Source: Chionis minor (lineage: Eukaryota; Chordata; Aves; Charadriiformes; Chionididae). From it: a stretch of 64,000 nt of DNA. The translations under genes and the position numbers were made by a program. Positions 38,793 through 49,200 of the stretch are shown piece by piece; the first letter of the stretch is position 1, and each line of letters starts with the position of its first letter. The notes below the pieces were generated by a model. It searched no databases, was not told the origin of the DNA, and saw only the letters and a program-made list of their open reading frames with translations. The DNA lies in the NCBI GenBank assembly GCA_013398295.1, contig VZSF01009842.1, forward strand, positions 310,001 through 374,000, given 5' to 3'.

Positions 38793-38867
38793 ACAGAAGC
38801 AGTTTCTGCCAGTCAAGAAACCAGCAAAAATATTTCACAATGGATGTAGACGATGAAGAAAACATGA
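38793..38867 (+). CDS. ADARB1: ADARB1 exon with start codon (5'UTR 38793-38839, coding from 38840)
   Basis: A pyrimidine-rich acceptor (tctgttttccag) ends at 38792, and a strong GTAAGA donor starts at 38868. ATG at 38840 opens the peptide MDVDDEENM plus the first base of a split serine codon. The start is chosen because this acidic start and the serine run that follows in the next exon match the known ADAR2 N-terminus (one or two conservative changes from mammals). The 28 coding nt leave phase 1, which the exon at 45269 completes exactly. The frame upstream of the ATG is open back to the acceptor (38795-38839, 15 codons, no stop), so an N-terminally extended form is possible if an upstream exon supplies a start. 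The short ATG exon lies 6.4 kb before the dsRBD exon. Confidence 0.9.
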
Positions 38868-41758
38868 GTAAGATGTGCTTATTTACATAGTAATAAACTA
38901 TGTAATCATTTCTGAAGATGACTTTTTCTCATGAGCACAGGCACGACTGTGAAGAAACTCCAGAAGCATAAATTAAAATTATTTCTTTGTATGTTTTAAA
39001 ATATCGTATAGAAGAGTGAATCACAGCTTTTGCATTAAGTGTTTTAAATACGCATGGTTATATGCTAATCTAGTTATACATTGTGTCTTGTATTTTTCTA
39101 CTAACAACTAAGTAAACAAAATATTTTCCTGTTTTGAACCAGCAATGAAGAGAGGGAGAATATTGGTAGTGCCAATGGTGAGGATTAGAGACCTGTCAGA
39201 AGGGGGGGGTGAGACAAAGGAGATGGAGTTGAAGTGTATAAAATAAATGAGAGAAAGCAAAAATGGAAGAAGGAAAGGCAAAAGGAGGAGCTATAAAATC
39301 TCTTGCAGGTCTTGCATGGCTGATTATTCTGATTAGATGCTGATTGTTCCAGCCCTGAGCTACTGGATTAATAAAGTGCATTTAAACACAAAAGTAATCA
39401 AATATAGTAATTGTCTTGATGTGTAGACACTTGAAGTGCTGTGAGGTTGCTAACTCTGGTATAATTAAGATCTGATAACTTGTGGAGAAAAGTGTTCTCA
39501 TTAAAACATTATAAAAATACTATTACTATTATTGACCTTTCACCGATTTTTTTTGTGAATGAGAGAAATGTTCTATTGCTACTATGCTGATGTGCTGTGC
39601 CTGACTGTAAATAATGGTATGTGATATAGTAACAAATATGCTTATTTTTCCCTTAAGTGACAATGGCTAAATAGCACATATCTGGCAAAGCTGACAAAGT
39701 GTGGGAGGCTTTAGAGGAGAAGAGTTGTAGTTCAGTCTGAAAGAATTACAGAACATTTTTATTGGGAGATAAAGAAGCTAGATCATCAGGTTAAACAAAA
39801 AACAAGCAAACAAAAAAAAAAACCCAACCCAAAATATTAACTGGACTATTAACAAATGTTAACTGGGCAAGAATGCATTTTTGACCGAAACAGTGAAATC
39901 AACTGGAATATGCTTGCTAACACTTTTTTTCCCTTGGTATAAAGAAGTTACTTTGGATGGATGCTTTAGCTATTTCTGAAACTGATCTCCCTGAGGAATA
40001 TTTCAAAAAAGTAACAGCTGTAATTGGATATGGGAAACCGTTCACTGAAGTTTTTGTCTTGTCAGGAGGCTCACTCCATGGGGTTGTTATAGGTTTGGGG
40101 AATGCCTTTGTATCCCTGTAGTTGTCTCCCAGAAGTACATTTAAAGAAGTCATCTGTACCATGTTTATGAAAGGAAGCTACAGATAACGTGTCTACTTCG
40201 ATGATCCCAGTTAATAGAAGGTGCAAGAAGACCTTCCTGCATCTGTATGCTCACACAAACAGGGGGAGAGGAATTCAAGTTCAAATTCTTAAGTTCTTCC
40301 CCTTGATTTGTGCAAAGACTCTTGAAATTTTTTTTATATTTCTGTATTCTTAAAGTTGTGAAGTGAGATATCCGACTTTGCCTATCAATTTTTTTATTGT
40401 TTTATGTAACTCTTGGGGAAGTATCTTACAGGAAAGGAAAGTGCGCATATACAGTACTTGCAGCTTGCAGTTACATAACTAGAATTGCTCTACAAAAGCA
40501 GAATTAAAATTGTATTGGTTCCGCTGAAATGTAAGACAGTGATGAGATTACATTCATGTCATAGAAAAGATGTTACAAGAGATTTAGGGAAAGATTTTTT
40601 TTAGTGTGTTTTTTTATTTGTTTTGTTTTCTGTTGCTTTGCATGGAGGGTATGTCTGCTGCACTCTGAATGCCCCAGGAATCTGTGCTTGAATTTCATCT
40701 GCATATTATCTCAGCATCCAATCAGAGAGCCCAGTGAAAGCCTCAATACAATAGATATAAATAATTTCCTAGATGTAAATTCACAATGTTGCCTATCCTT
40801 GTCAATTACCTTATGAGCAAGGGAGAAGTAGGGCATTTTGCAGAACACTTGGGATTCTAGCATGTCGCTGTCCTGATCTTTCTCTTTGATCATTTCCTCC
40901 CTTTTTCTAAAAGGATCCTCAGAAGAAATCACATAGGTTTTTTTCTGCATGTTTTTATTAAAAAATTGTTTATTTACAATTTCCCCAGGCCAGTAAATGA
41001 GAGCAGCAGTATAAGAGGTAGCTAGAAACATTTTTTGGATCAGGTAAGAGTCATCTAAATGTAATTTAGATGTGTGCTCCAGATCAGAAAGAGCAGGGAG
41101 AGTGTTGTCTCTCACCAAGCATGTAATGGAAGTTCTTCAATTGATAAAGCGTCTTAATTACAGACACTTTTTAATTACAGACGCTGAAACCAAAAATAGA
41201 TGAACACACTCAGACAGAAGATTTCTTTCTTTACAGGCGTGAAAATTTCCTATGCCTCTTCCCTTCTTGGAGTGGTCTTGGGTTTGTAAGCCTCTCAAAC
41301 AAGATTTCAGGGGCAGGAGTCTTCTTCCGCTGAAGTTGTTGGCATGTGATACTGTCAGCTATTATTTTTACCAAGGCAGCTTCCACAGATGTCAGTGGAA
41401 GCTCTAGTCAAAGCTGCCAACTATTTCTAGTGACTAGAAAATAAGCCAGTCTTATGAAAAAATGTCTTATTCTTAAATAATGGCTAGTGTTTAGTGTTTA
41501 AGAAAACAAGATCCCATTATCAAGTGTTTATATCTGTATTAATGCCACTTTAAAGTGTTGAATACACAACACCCATGATGGACCTCAAAGGACTCTCTAA
41601 AGCATTAATTCCTTGAAAACTTGTTTAAAAACTGGAAAATGCGTAGACTCGAGAGTGTATTTAAAATTTAGGATTAAGCTGGTTTTAAATTTCTTGATTT
41701 TGGGGCATATTAGGAGATCTACCAAGACTGCGTAACCTTTCTGAGGCAAGACATAATG

Positions 41759-41808
41759 ATAGAATCATAGAATGGTTTGGATTGGAAGGGACCTTAAAGA
41801 TCATCTAA
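41759..41808 (-). mobile_element. CR1 LINE 3' end scrap
   Basis: Fifty nt of antisense CR1 3' terminus (agaatcatagaatggtttgg..., ending in gatcatct). It lies in the intron before the dsRBD exon and is nearly complementary to the sense copies at 52631 and 58801. Confidence 0.9.
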
Positions 41809-43200
41809 TAGCATCTATGATGTTAACATAAAAAAGTTTACTAAAATTTAAAAAAGGTATAATTAAGAGCATCCATTGCTGAATGTGGAGATTTTTTTTT
41901 ATAATTCAGATGGTAATTTTTTTCTCCTGACAGCTCTCTCCTATGCTTTATACTTTTTAGTAGTGTTTTAACACTCACAGTTCTCATTTTCCTGACTTAT
42001 TGTAGCTATGATGCTGGCAGCACAAGGCTTAATACTAGTTTCTAAATCAGACCAATAGACTTTGAAATTATCTAAGCTGTGTTTTAAAACATGCATGGAG
42101 TGGTGGTCCATGTCTGCCATGACCTCTGCTTTAGAGCAATAAAATTTTTCTCCTTTTGAGTATTGATGCTCCCAGCTTGAGCTATGAGGGGTTTCTGAGT
42201 CAGCCAGAGCTTTCAGGGGGATGAAGCTGCCCTCCCTCATTCTCTTTGGAATGAGTAAGAGACTCCCCAAAAGTCTCTTACTTACTCTTGCTTAATAAAG
42301 CAATTATACAGTGCATTCAGCTGTGGATTCCTAGAGAGAGGAGAAAAGCCATTGATGGCTCGCTGCCACACTGTCTGGGACAGCCCAGAGCTGTGGCTCC
42401 CTGCAGACTGAGAGGCTGGCCTGGGGAGGTACTGCTGTGTCCTTGCTCTGGTTTTGTACCCTCTCCTGGCGTCTGCTTGTGGCCCTATCGCAGGCGGGGA
42501 GCTGGGCAAGGTGAGGATGAGGTAGTAAGGCTGTTTTTAACTTCTCTAATGAGGTGAGATGCCTGGAAAAGGGATGCTGTTTTGGAACAACAGGGGGAGG
42601 CTGGGCTGGAGGAGTTACTTCATGTCTGAATATGGACAAAATGAAATGAGATGGCTTTTCTGACTTTAACAGGTGGTGATAGTTAATCTTACTTTTTGAC
42701 TAATCTCTCAGCTCTTCTCCAGCCTTAAAGTAACTAGGGGACTTCACTGCTGAGCAGCACAGGCTAAAGAAAACAACCAAAAGCACCTTCAGCCTGGGAA
42801 GCAGTTGTTCTTTCTTACAGTCCAGTGACTCTGGGTTGAAACAAACTGTGACCTTCTGGTTCGCATGGAAAGTCTTTTTCTTTCCATTACATGCAAGGCT
42901 TAGATTGGATCACCTCCTCAATGTATAACCTTGCCTACTTTCATGGTTTCCGGGTTTGACTCAGACTGCTAGCTCCCTGCTTGCTTTCTCTGCTAGTTTC
43001 TTCCATCCTGCAGATTCTCCACAGCTAACAAGCCTAGTAGCTCTCAGGCAAGGAATAGTTTTCTTCCCTTCTTTCTTATTGAGACAAGGTAAGCATGCAA
43101 GTTTCTTTCCTGTTTCCTTCAAGAAGGCCCTCTCTGCCAGAGCTTTGTTTCCCTTGCCTGTGTAATGAGATGGATTAAGGAGTTCCTCCAGCTGCCATAC

Positions 43201-43224
43201 TTACATGTACATAAGTACATGTAA
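43201..43224. repeat. Perfect inverted repeat (10-bp arms)
   Basis: TTACATGTAC, then a four-base ATAA spacer, then GTACATGTAA. The arms are perfect and each contains the palindrome ACATGT. It lies in the intron between the start-codon exon and the dsRBD exon. Confidence 0.85.
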
Positions 43225-45219
43225 AGAAACATATATACTTTTTTTTTTGCATTCAGCTGGAGTCTATTCAACTTATGTTTTCCTTTTGTGGTTTCCACAG
43301 GCACTAGTAGTAGTCTTTCATATAAAAAGAAAGATAAAGCCAGAGGCCATTAATTAGTGTTAACTAAATGATTTCTGTTTAGCCTAAAAGTCATATTGGT
43401 TGAGAGCAAATTCCTGGTACCACTAGTAAAAGCCATGTTCCAGAAATAGTGTTTTAGATGAGATGTAATTTTTGGAGATTACAGTTTCAGGTAAGAAACT
43501 CACTGTAAGGAAAGATCTAAAAATACGCTCTAATTGTCCTTAGAGTCTTTCACCATATATATATAAAGAATATATATACATGAATACTATGTATTGATAG
43601 CTGTGGCCCTATAGCACACATTCTGCGGGCAATATAATTTGTGGTTGAATGTTACAAGAGATACTTTAGTAAATTTAGCAGATTTCTAGCAATGAAATGC
43701 TTCAGAACATTTAGTGTTTCATTCTTGACCAAATTTAATTGACTGGAATTTAGTGTTCAGTACTGTACAACTCTTTGTTGTGTTACTGTGATTTAACATA
43801 ATGTGTTCCTACTTTGGCTCTTTCTTTTGATCTTTTTTCCTCTTTTTTTTTTCTTCTCTTTGAGCACCGAAAGGAGTAACCTATCGAGCTTTTGCTGGAG
43901 GATGTTATAAATGAAAATTTAGTAACCATTCCATCAGCTTTGTAACCTGGGTGAAGTGATGTGTGCATGGTAGGGGATTCTTAGGGAAAGCTTAATGTGG
44001 TTGGAATTTGTCCATGTGAAAGAGAGTTTCCACCTTTGTTTGTTCTTGTTGCAATTAATATTTATCAACTAGTAACAGTGTAGATGTAATATAAACATTT
44101 TGAAGTTTTGGAACAGAAGAGTTATAAATAGTTGACCTGCTAAATTTGCCTTTTCCTTCACAAATGCTAATATAAAGCACCAATAATTAATCTCCTTATT
44201 TTCTTTGTCAGGGTAAAAATTAGGTCTTTTGCAGTTATAGAAAGTACAGTTCTTTAAATATACATCTGATGTATCATTACCCCAACCTTCTATTTTAGAA
44301 AATAAATCATTAAATTAATATTACAATGGCTTTTTTTTCCCCTCCATTGCAATGTCATCATTGTGATTGCGCAACTTTTGCCACACTTCTTGTATTTTTA
44401 CAGTCTTAATCTTAAGAGAGGATCTTTATCGTGATTTTGGGTTTGTAACTTTGTGACAGCAGTTGTCTTACTTTGTGAGCAATTATGGAATAGCTTGTAA
44501 AAGACACATATAATTTTTCTTAACAGAAGGCTGTGTGGGAATATATAAAATAGTCTTCTGGTCATGCTGGCACAGCAGGCAGCTGTAGTTCCTGAGCAAA
44601 TTAGGGTGAGGTCAAATGAAAGTCTAGAAAAAAATGTAAAAAAACCCGTGAATTTGGAGAATATTGAGTAACTAAAGAGAAACAAAAGCATTAAAACACT
44701 CATCAGTCAAGGTGCCTACCAAAGGACTGCCTAATTTTTCAGGGTGCAGGTTTTATTTATGTCATTTCTGAATTTGAGCACCTAAAATCACTGAGAAAAA
44801 AAAGTAAATAAGAATAAGGTAGAATTAAATATCCGTCTCCTAGTACTGGTCTAAGTATCCATTTTTATTTTACTAATGGTAGTTCTTTGTTTTATGGGTG
44901 TATGCTTCTATAACTTATATTTCTGGTTTAAAGTATTTTTCAGGCCAAATGTAACTTATGAATAAAAGTTTTGTTCCAGCATGATTTAGATTAAAAAAAA
45001 AAAAAAAAGAAGCTGCAGTGTTTTATTGCTATATGATTGTATCAAATGTGTAGTTTGGATATCATTCTGAATATGTTACTACTTGAATTATTGAGAACTT
45101 TCAATATTGCATTGCATTCTTATTGTCTCTGATTGTACTGCAAAACATTTAACCTGTGAGCACACATCACTTAACCAATTACAAAGAGAGATAAAGGAAT
45201 CTATAAATTTTGCATTTAC

Positions 45220-45268
45220 AAGATCCTGCAACGAAGGCATTGTAAGTTACTCTTTCTGGGCACCGCAG
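45220..45268 (+). promoter_or_regulatory. ADARB1: ADAR2 auto-editing site: AA proximal 3' splice site, 47 nt upstream of the normal acceptor
   Basis: Positions 45220-45221 are AA, and 45222-45268 is exactly 47 nt before the canonical exon start. In mammals ADAR2 edits the second A of an AA at this spacing. Inosine is read as G, so AI acts as an AG acceptor and 47 nt are added, which shifts the frame and lowers functional ADAR2. Adding 45222-45268 here gives 28+47=75 nt, so the exon is read one frame off and stops at 45485-45487, a product of about 97 codons without either complete dsRBD. The base after AA is G, so an unedited AG also exists at 45221-45222. I could not locate the complementary strand of the editing duplex by eye. 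The site is seen directly; the function is inferred from the mammalian case. Confidence 0.8.
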
Positions 45269-46200
45269 GTTCAAGCAGCACCGATGTTAAAGAAAACCGC
45301 AATGTGGACAACGTTCCCCCCAAGGATGGCAGTGGGCAAGGTGCCGGGGAGGGGACACAGCTCTCCAATGGCGGTGGCAGCAGCAGCAGAAAGCGTCCTT
45401 TGGAGGAGGGCAACAATGGCCACTCCAAATTTCGCCCCAAGAAGAGGAAGAAAACACCTGGTCCCGTTCTGCCCAAAAATGCCCTGATGCAACTTAATGA
45501 GATTAAACCTGGATTACAGTACAAACTCCTCTCCCAGACGGGGCCGGTCCATGCCCCCATGTTTGTGATGGCAGTTGAAGTCAATGGGCAGGTATTTGAG
45601 GGGTCTGGCCCGACAAAAAAAAAAGCCAAGCTTCATGCTGCAGAGAAGGCTCTGCGATCTTTCGTCCAGTTTCCAAACGCCTCAGAAGCCCACCTGGCAA
45701 TGGGGAGGACTCTGTCAGTCAATACGGACTTCACCTCCGACCAGGCGGACTTCCCCGACACCCTTTTCAACGGGTTTGAAACACCAGTCCCTTCTGATGC
45801 TTCCTTTTACCTGGGGTCCAATGGGGACGGGTCCTTTAGCTCTAGCGGGGACTACAGTTTGGCATCATCTGCTGTAGCCAGCAGCCTTTCTCAGTCACCT
45901 CTCCCTGCACCATCACCCTACCCCTCCGCCAGTGGGAAGAACCCCGTCATGATCCTCAACGAGCTGCGGCCGGGGCTGAAGTACGAGTTTCTCTCAGAAA
46001 GTGGGGAGAGCCATGCCAAAAACTTTGTCATGGCTGTGGCAGTGGATGGTCAGACTTTTGAAGGCTCAGGAAGGAATAAAAAGCTGGCAAAAGCTCGGGC
46101 TGCTCAGTCAGCCCTGGCATCATTGTTTAACATGCAGCTGGACCAGACCCCATCTCGGCAGCCCATTCCCAGTGAGGGGCTCCAGTTACACTTGCCACAG
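45269..46200 (+). CDS. ADARB1: ADARB1 large exon: nuclear localisation region, dsRBD1, linker and dsRBD2
   Basis: The acceptor is ggcaccgcag ending at 45268; the donor is CAG then gtgaga at 46201. The exon encodes residues 10-320. In order: a serine run and Asp/Asn-rich stretch; a basic RKRPLEEG (about 50-57) and KKRKK (67-71) nuclear import region; dsRBD1 at about 78-145 with the RNA-contacting KKKAK motif (126-130); a linker rich in Ser, Pro and Asp; dsRBD2 at about 233-298 with KKLAK (280-284); and a C-terminal stretch ending LHLPQ. Both dsRBDs have the full helix-strand-helix pattern and the conserved FEGSG before the basic motif. The linker around residues 181-231 is the most diverged part compared with mammals as I remember them. 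Using an upstream acceptor adds 47 nt and shifts the frame (see the auto-editing entry). Read-through into the intron would add 12 residues before a stop at 46237-46239. Confidence 0.97.
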
Positions 46201-49200
46201 GTGAGAAGTCCTTTGGGTTTTGTTGATGTCTTTGGTTAATGACCAAGAGTAGCCAAGTCATGCATATTGAGTCAGCTTGAATGGCATTTCTGCTGTTTCT
46301 TCTGCTTCTGTAGAAGTGTGTGTGCATGTATGTGTATATATATCTATGTGAATACATGTATTGGGTGATTTATCCACCTATGGCTTCTGACAATTGCATG
46401 AACTCTTTGTACTCTGTTGGACAGAAAGGAGGCTTTGTTGCTGTTGCTTTCAGCCTTGATCATGTCACATAAGAGTGCAGTGCCAGCTTAATTATAGTTT
46501 GTGTAGAGGAAGGGTTGAATCATGTCTTGCTCGTCTTAGGCAGCAAGACTTAGATGGTTTTCAAGTCAGAATTACTGCTTTAAATGATATTATTATTTGA
46601 TACAACAATTTTTAACAGAAGGAGATAGTTCTCTTTTGCAAACTGAAATTGTTGGCTTTAACAGAGCTGAATAATGTAAGTCAAGGACAGATTAAATGAG
46701 GCTGAGTCACCGCATATTTCCAGGGTCTAAATAAACAACGCACTCACAGTGCATGTATCGAAGACCTGTGCTTAAATCATTGTCATCTAAAGGATTGTGC
46801 TCTAACTGAAGTAGTTAATAATTATCTGTAAGTTACTTAGGCAGGTATATCTGGATGAGAAATAGTTTAAAACAAATAATTAATGGACTAGGGAAAGTAC
46901 CAAACATACTAGGCACAGACCAGAAGTTTAAAGGAGCTAGAATGAAGTTTGGTTTGTTTTGTTTTTCTAACGAAGAAAAATTCTCCCTTATTTGCTTGCT
47001 TATGTTTCTCCCCAGTCAAACAACAGCAATGATTGTTTGACTACCCTCTTTCTGCTACGTCTCTTGGGTGTTTTTAATGATATTATATGCCTGTCTATAT
47101 TCAAATACTTCCCTCTGATTTTTTGCAACTTTCTATCTGTTTATTATGAGAATTTCAAGACTTAGACCTTTTCTATCTTAAAAACATTGTTTTAGATTTC
47201 ATTAAAATTGTAAGATACTGGTCTGATTTGATAATGTGGAGTATAAGTAGAGTTGAGTATAAGTAGATGTTGTGACTATTATAAGTATGTTTTCTGAAAA
47301 TGCATGGACAGTATGCATCGCTGAGAAATTCCTATATGCTTTCTTTTTTAATGTTGCACAATTATTGCATTATTAATGACTGTTTCCTTCATTTTGAAAT
47401 GTAGGATCATGCTTTTTCAGGTAGTTATGGTTTCTTCAGTAGGTTCATTAATTTTATGCTGCATTCTCTGCTGCGCTTTTAAAAGTAGATTTGGCCCCAG
47501 ACACCAGAACAATGTCACTGCCAGTAATTTAAGTGTTATTAATTCTCGATTCAGTAAAATGGTGAAATTTGGAACAGAAATAGGGAAGTAGGAGAGACCA
47601 GGAGGTGAGACATGAAAGAGGTATCATTCTAAGAGGATAAAGTTGTTTCTCCGCACAGAGGCCCAGCATATAACAGCTTGTACAGCCTCTTTTTTTAAAG
47701 GGACTTTGATGGACTGCTGGGCAGCGCTGGTTTTTCAGAGCTCCTTGCCTTTGTCGTGTTTTGACCAAGTCCCCAGGTCGCTGTCCCAGAGCTGGGATGA
47801 TCAGGGCATTTAAGCCTAGGATATGTTGTTAAATAACAAAAAAGCAACCGATGCAAACACTGTGTTTGATTTTTTCCGGTGCTCCTACACTGACCTTGAT
47901 ACCCATATTGTGTACAACAAAGCATGCCCAAGTGCTAGCTTGCGTTTCACCTCTCTTATAGGTGTGAGTTGAAAAAGGCTGCTCCAGTGTGGAGGAGAAC
48001 CTGAAGAGCTTTAGGAGTGGTGCCAAATATGCTGGGTAGGAAGGGGGAGATTGCTCTCACTGCCTCATGTAGACCCGGTTCAAAGTTGGTTATTTATGCA
48101 GAGGCTTTTGATAAGCTTGTCATCAGGACATTGTGGTCCTTTCTGCACTTCACAGTGTTGTATTACTCTGCTTTTAGTTATAATTAGCTGTCAAGTTATT
48201 GGAACTATATCAGGTCTGTTACATGTAAGTGTTTTTTGGTCTGATATCTATTAATGATTAATAAGGGATTTAAGCATTTGTGATGTTTTCAGGTCCTGCT
48301 TTATTTATCTTCTTTTTTTTTAATTCTGTGAGTTGTTTCATTTTTTTACAGAGTGTGATCAGGATGTGTAAAGATGTTAAATTTGCAGTTAATCCTAAAG
48401 TGGGTCAAGTCGCAGACATTGGAGAGTACAGGAATTATGCAAATGAAGATAAGATTTGTTATAACACATGGGCCAAATAAAATGCTGATTGGATTGGAAA
48501 AAAAATGGAAGCTAGAAACATGCAAGGGGAGGAAAAATCCAAATAATAAATCCTTAGTGGAAATAATAAAATTACAGTGTGGTTGTGCCAATGAAGATGT
48601 TGGAATTGACTGCCTGAGTGCAAGTTCAAAATCTATCTGTAGCTAGTGTGTTAATTTGTGGTGCTTCGTGAGAAAAAGTGATAGAGCAGAAAGAGTTGAG
48701 AAGAAATGATCCCTGCTCTGGGGGTGATTGTGAGTATTGGCTGAAATGCATAACTGTGATCCCACACCTCTTGATAGCTGTAGGCGCTCCAGGGGAAATT
48801 AAATGCGGAAATACATGTGTAAGGTATTAAATAGTATGGAAGGGCACTTGACATCAGAAATCAGCTTATAAAATGGGTTTAGATATCATCTTACGGGGTG
48901 GGTTATCAAGGTGTGATCCCATGGTTTAATACATTTAAAACCAGTCTCTGCGCAGCAAGCTTATCTGCTTGCATACAGCGTGGCCTTTTGTGAGGGACAA
49001 AGCAATGTTGCCTGCAGTGAGGAAAATCTCTTTACTGGAAAAGTACATTAAAGCCAGTAAGTGACTCAACCTGTGCCTCAAAGTGAATGCACATGCCCTG
49101 CTGAAAAAATCAGCAGTTGTGCATTTATTATATTAGCAGTGAGTGTGTTAAACTAGAAGAGGTTGTCAGTCTTGCATTATAGGGAGTTCCTTCTCCAAAC

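Larger units (their letters stand above)
38868..45268 (+). other. ADARB1: ADARB1 intron between start-codon exon and dsRBD exon
   Basis: 6.4 kb, GTAAGA to CCGCAG. It holds a hairpin-forming repeat (41148-41185), the CR1 scrap at 41759, the inverted repeat at 43201, A16 at 44993 and the auto-editing acceptor at 45220. By analogy with mammals the strand that pairs with the editing site should also be in this intron. Confidence 0.9.

Noticed and set aside
45107..45487. 126-codon + strand frame overlapping the dsRBD exon
   Set aside because: Not a separate gene. Its part after 45222 is the shifted frame that the 47-nt insertion would use, reported under the auto-editing site.
45216..45629. Minus-strand frame opposite the dsRBD exon
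   Set aside because: A shadow of the ADARB1 coding strand.
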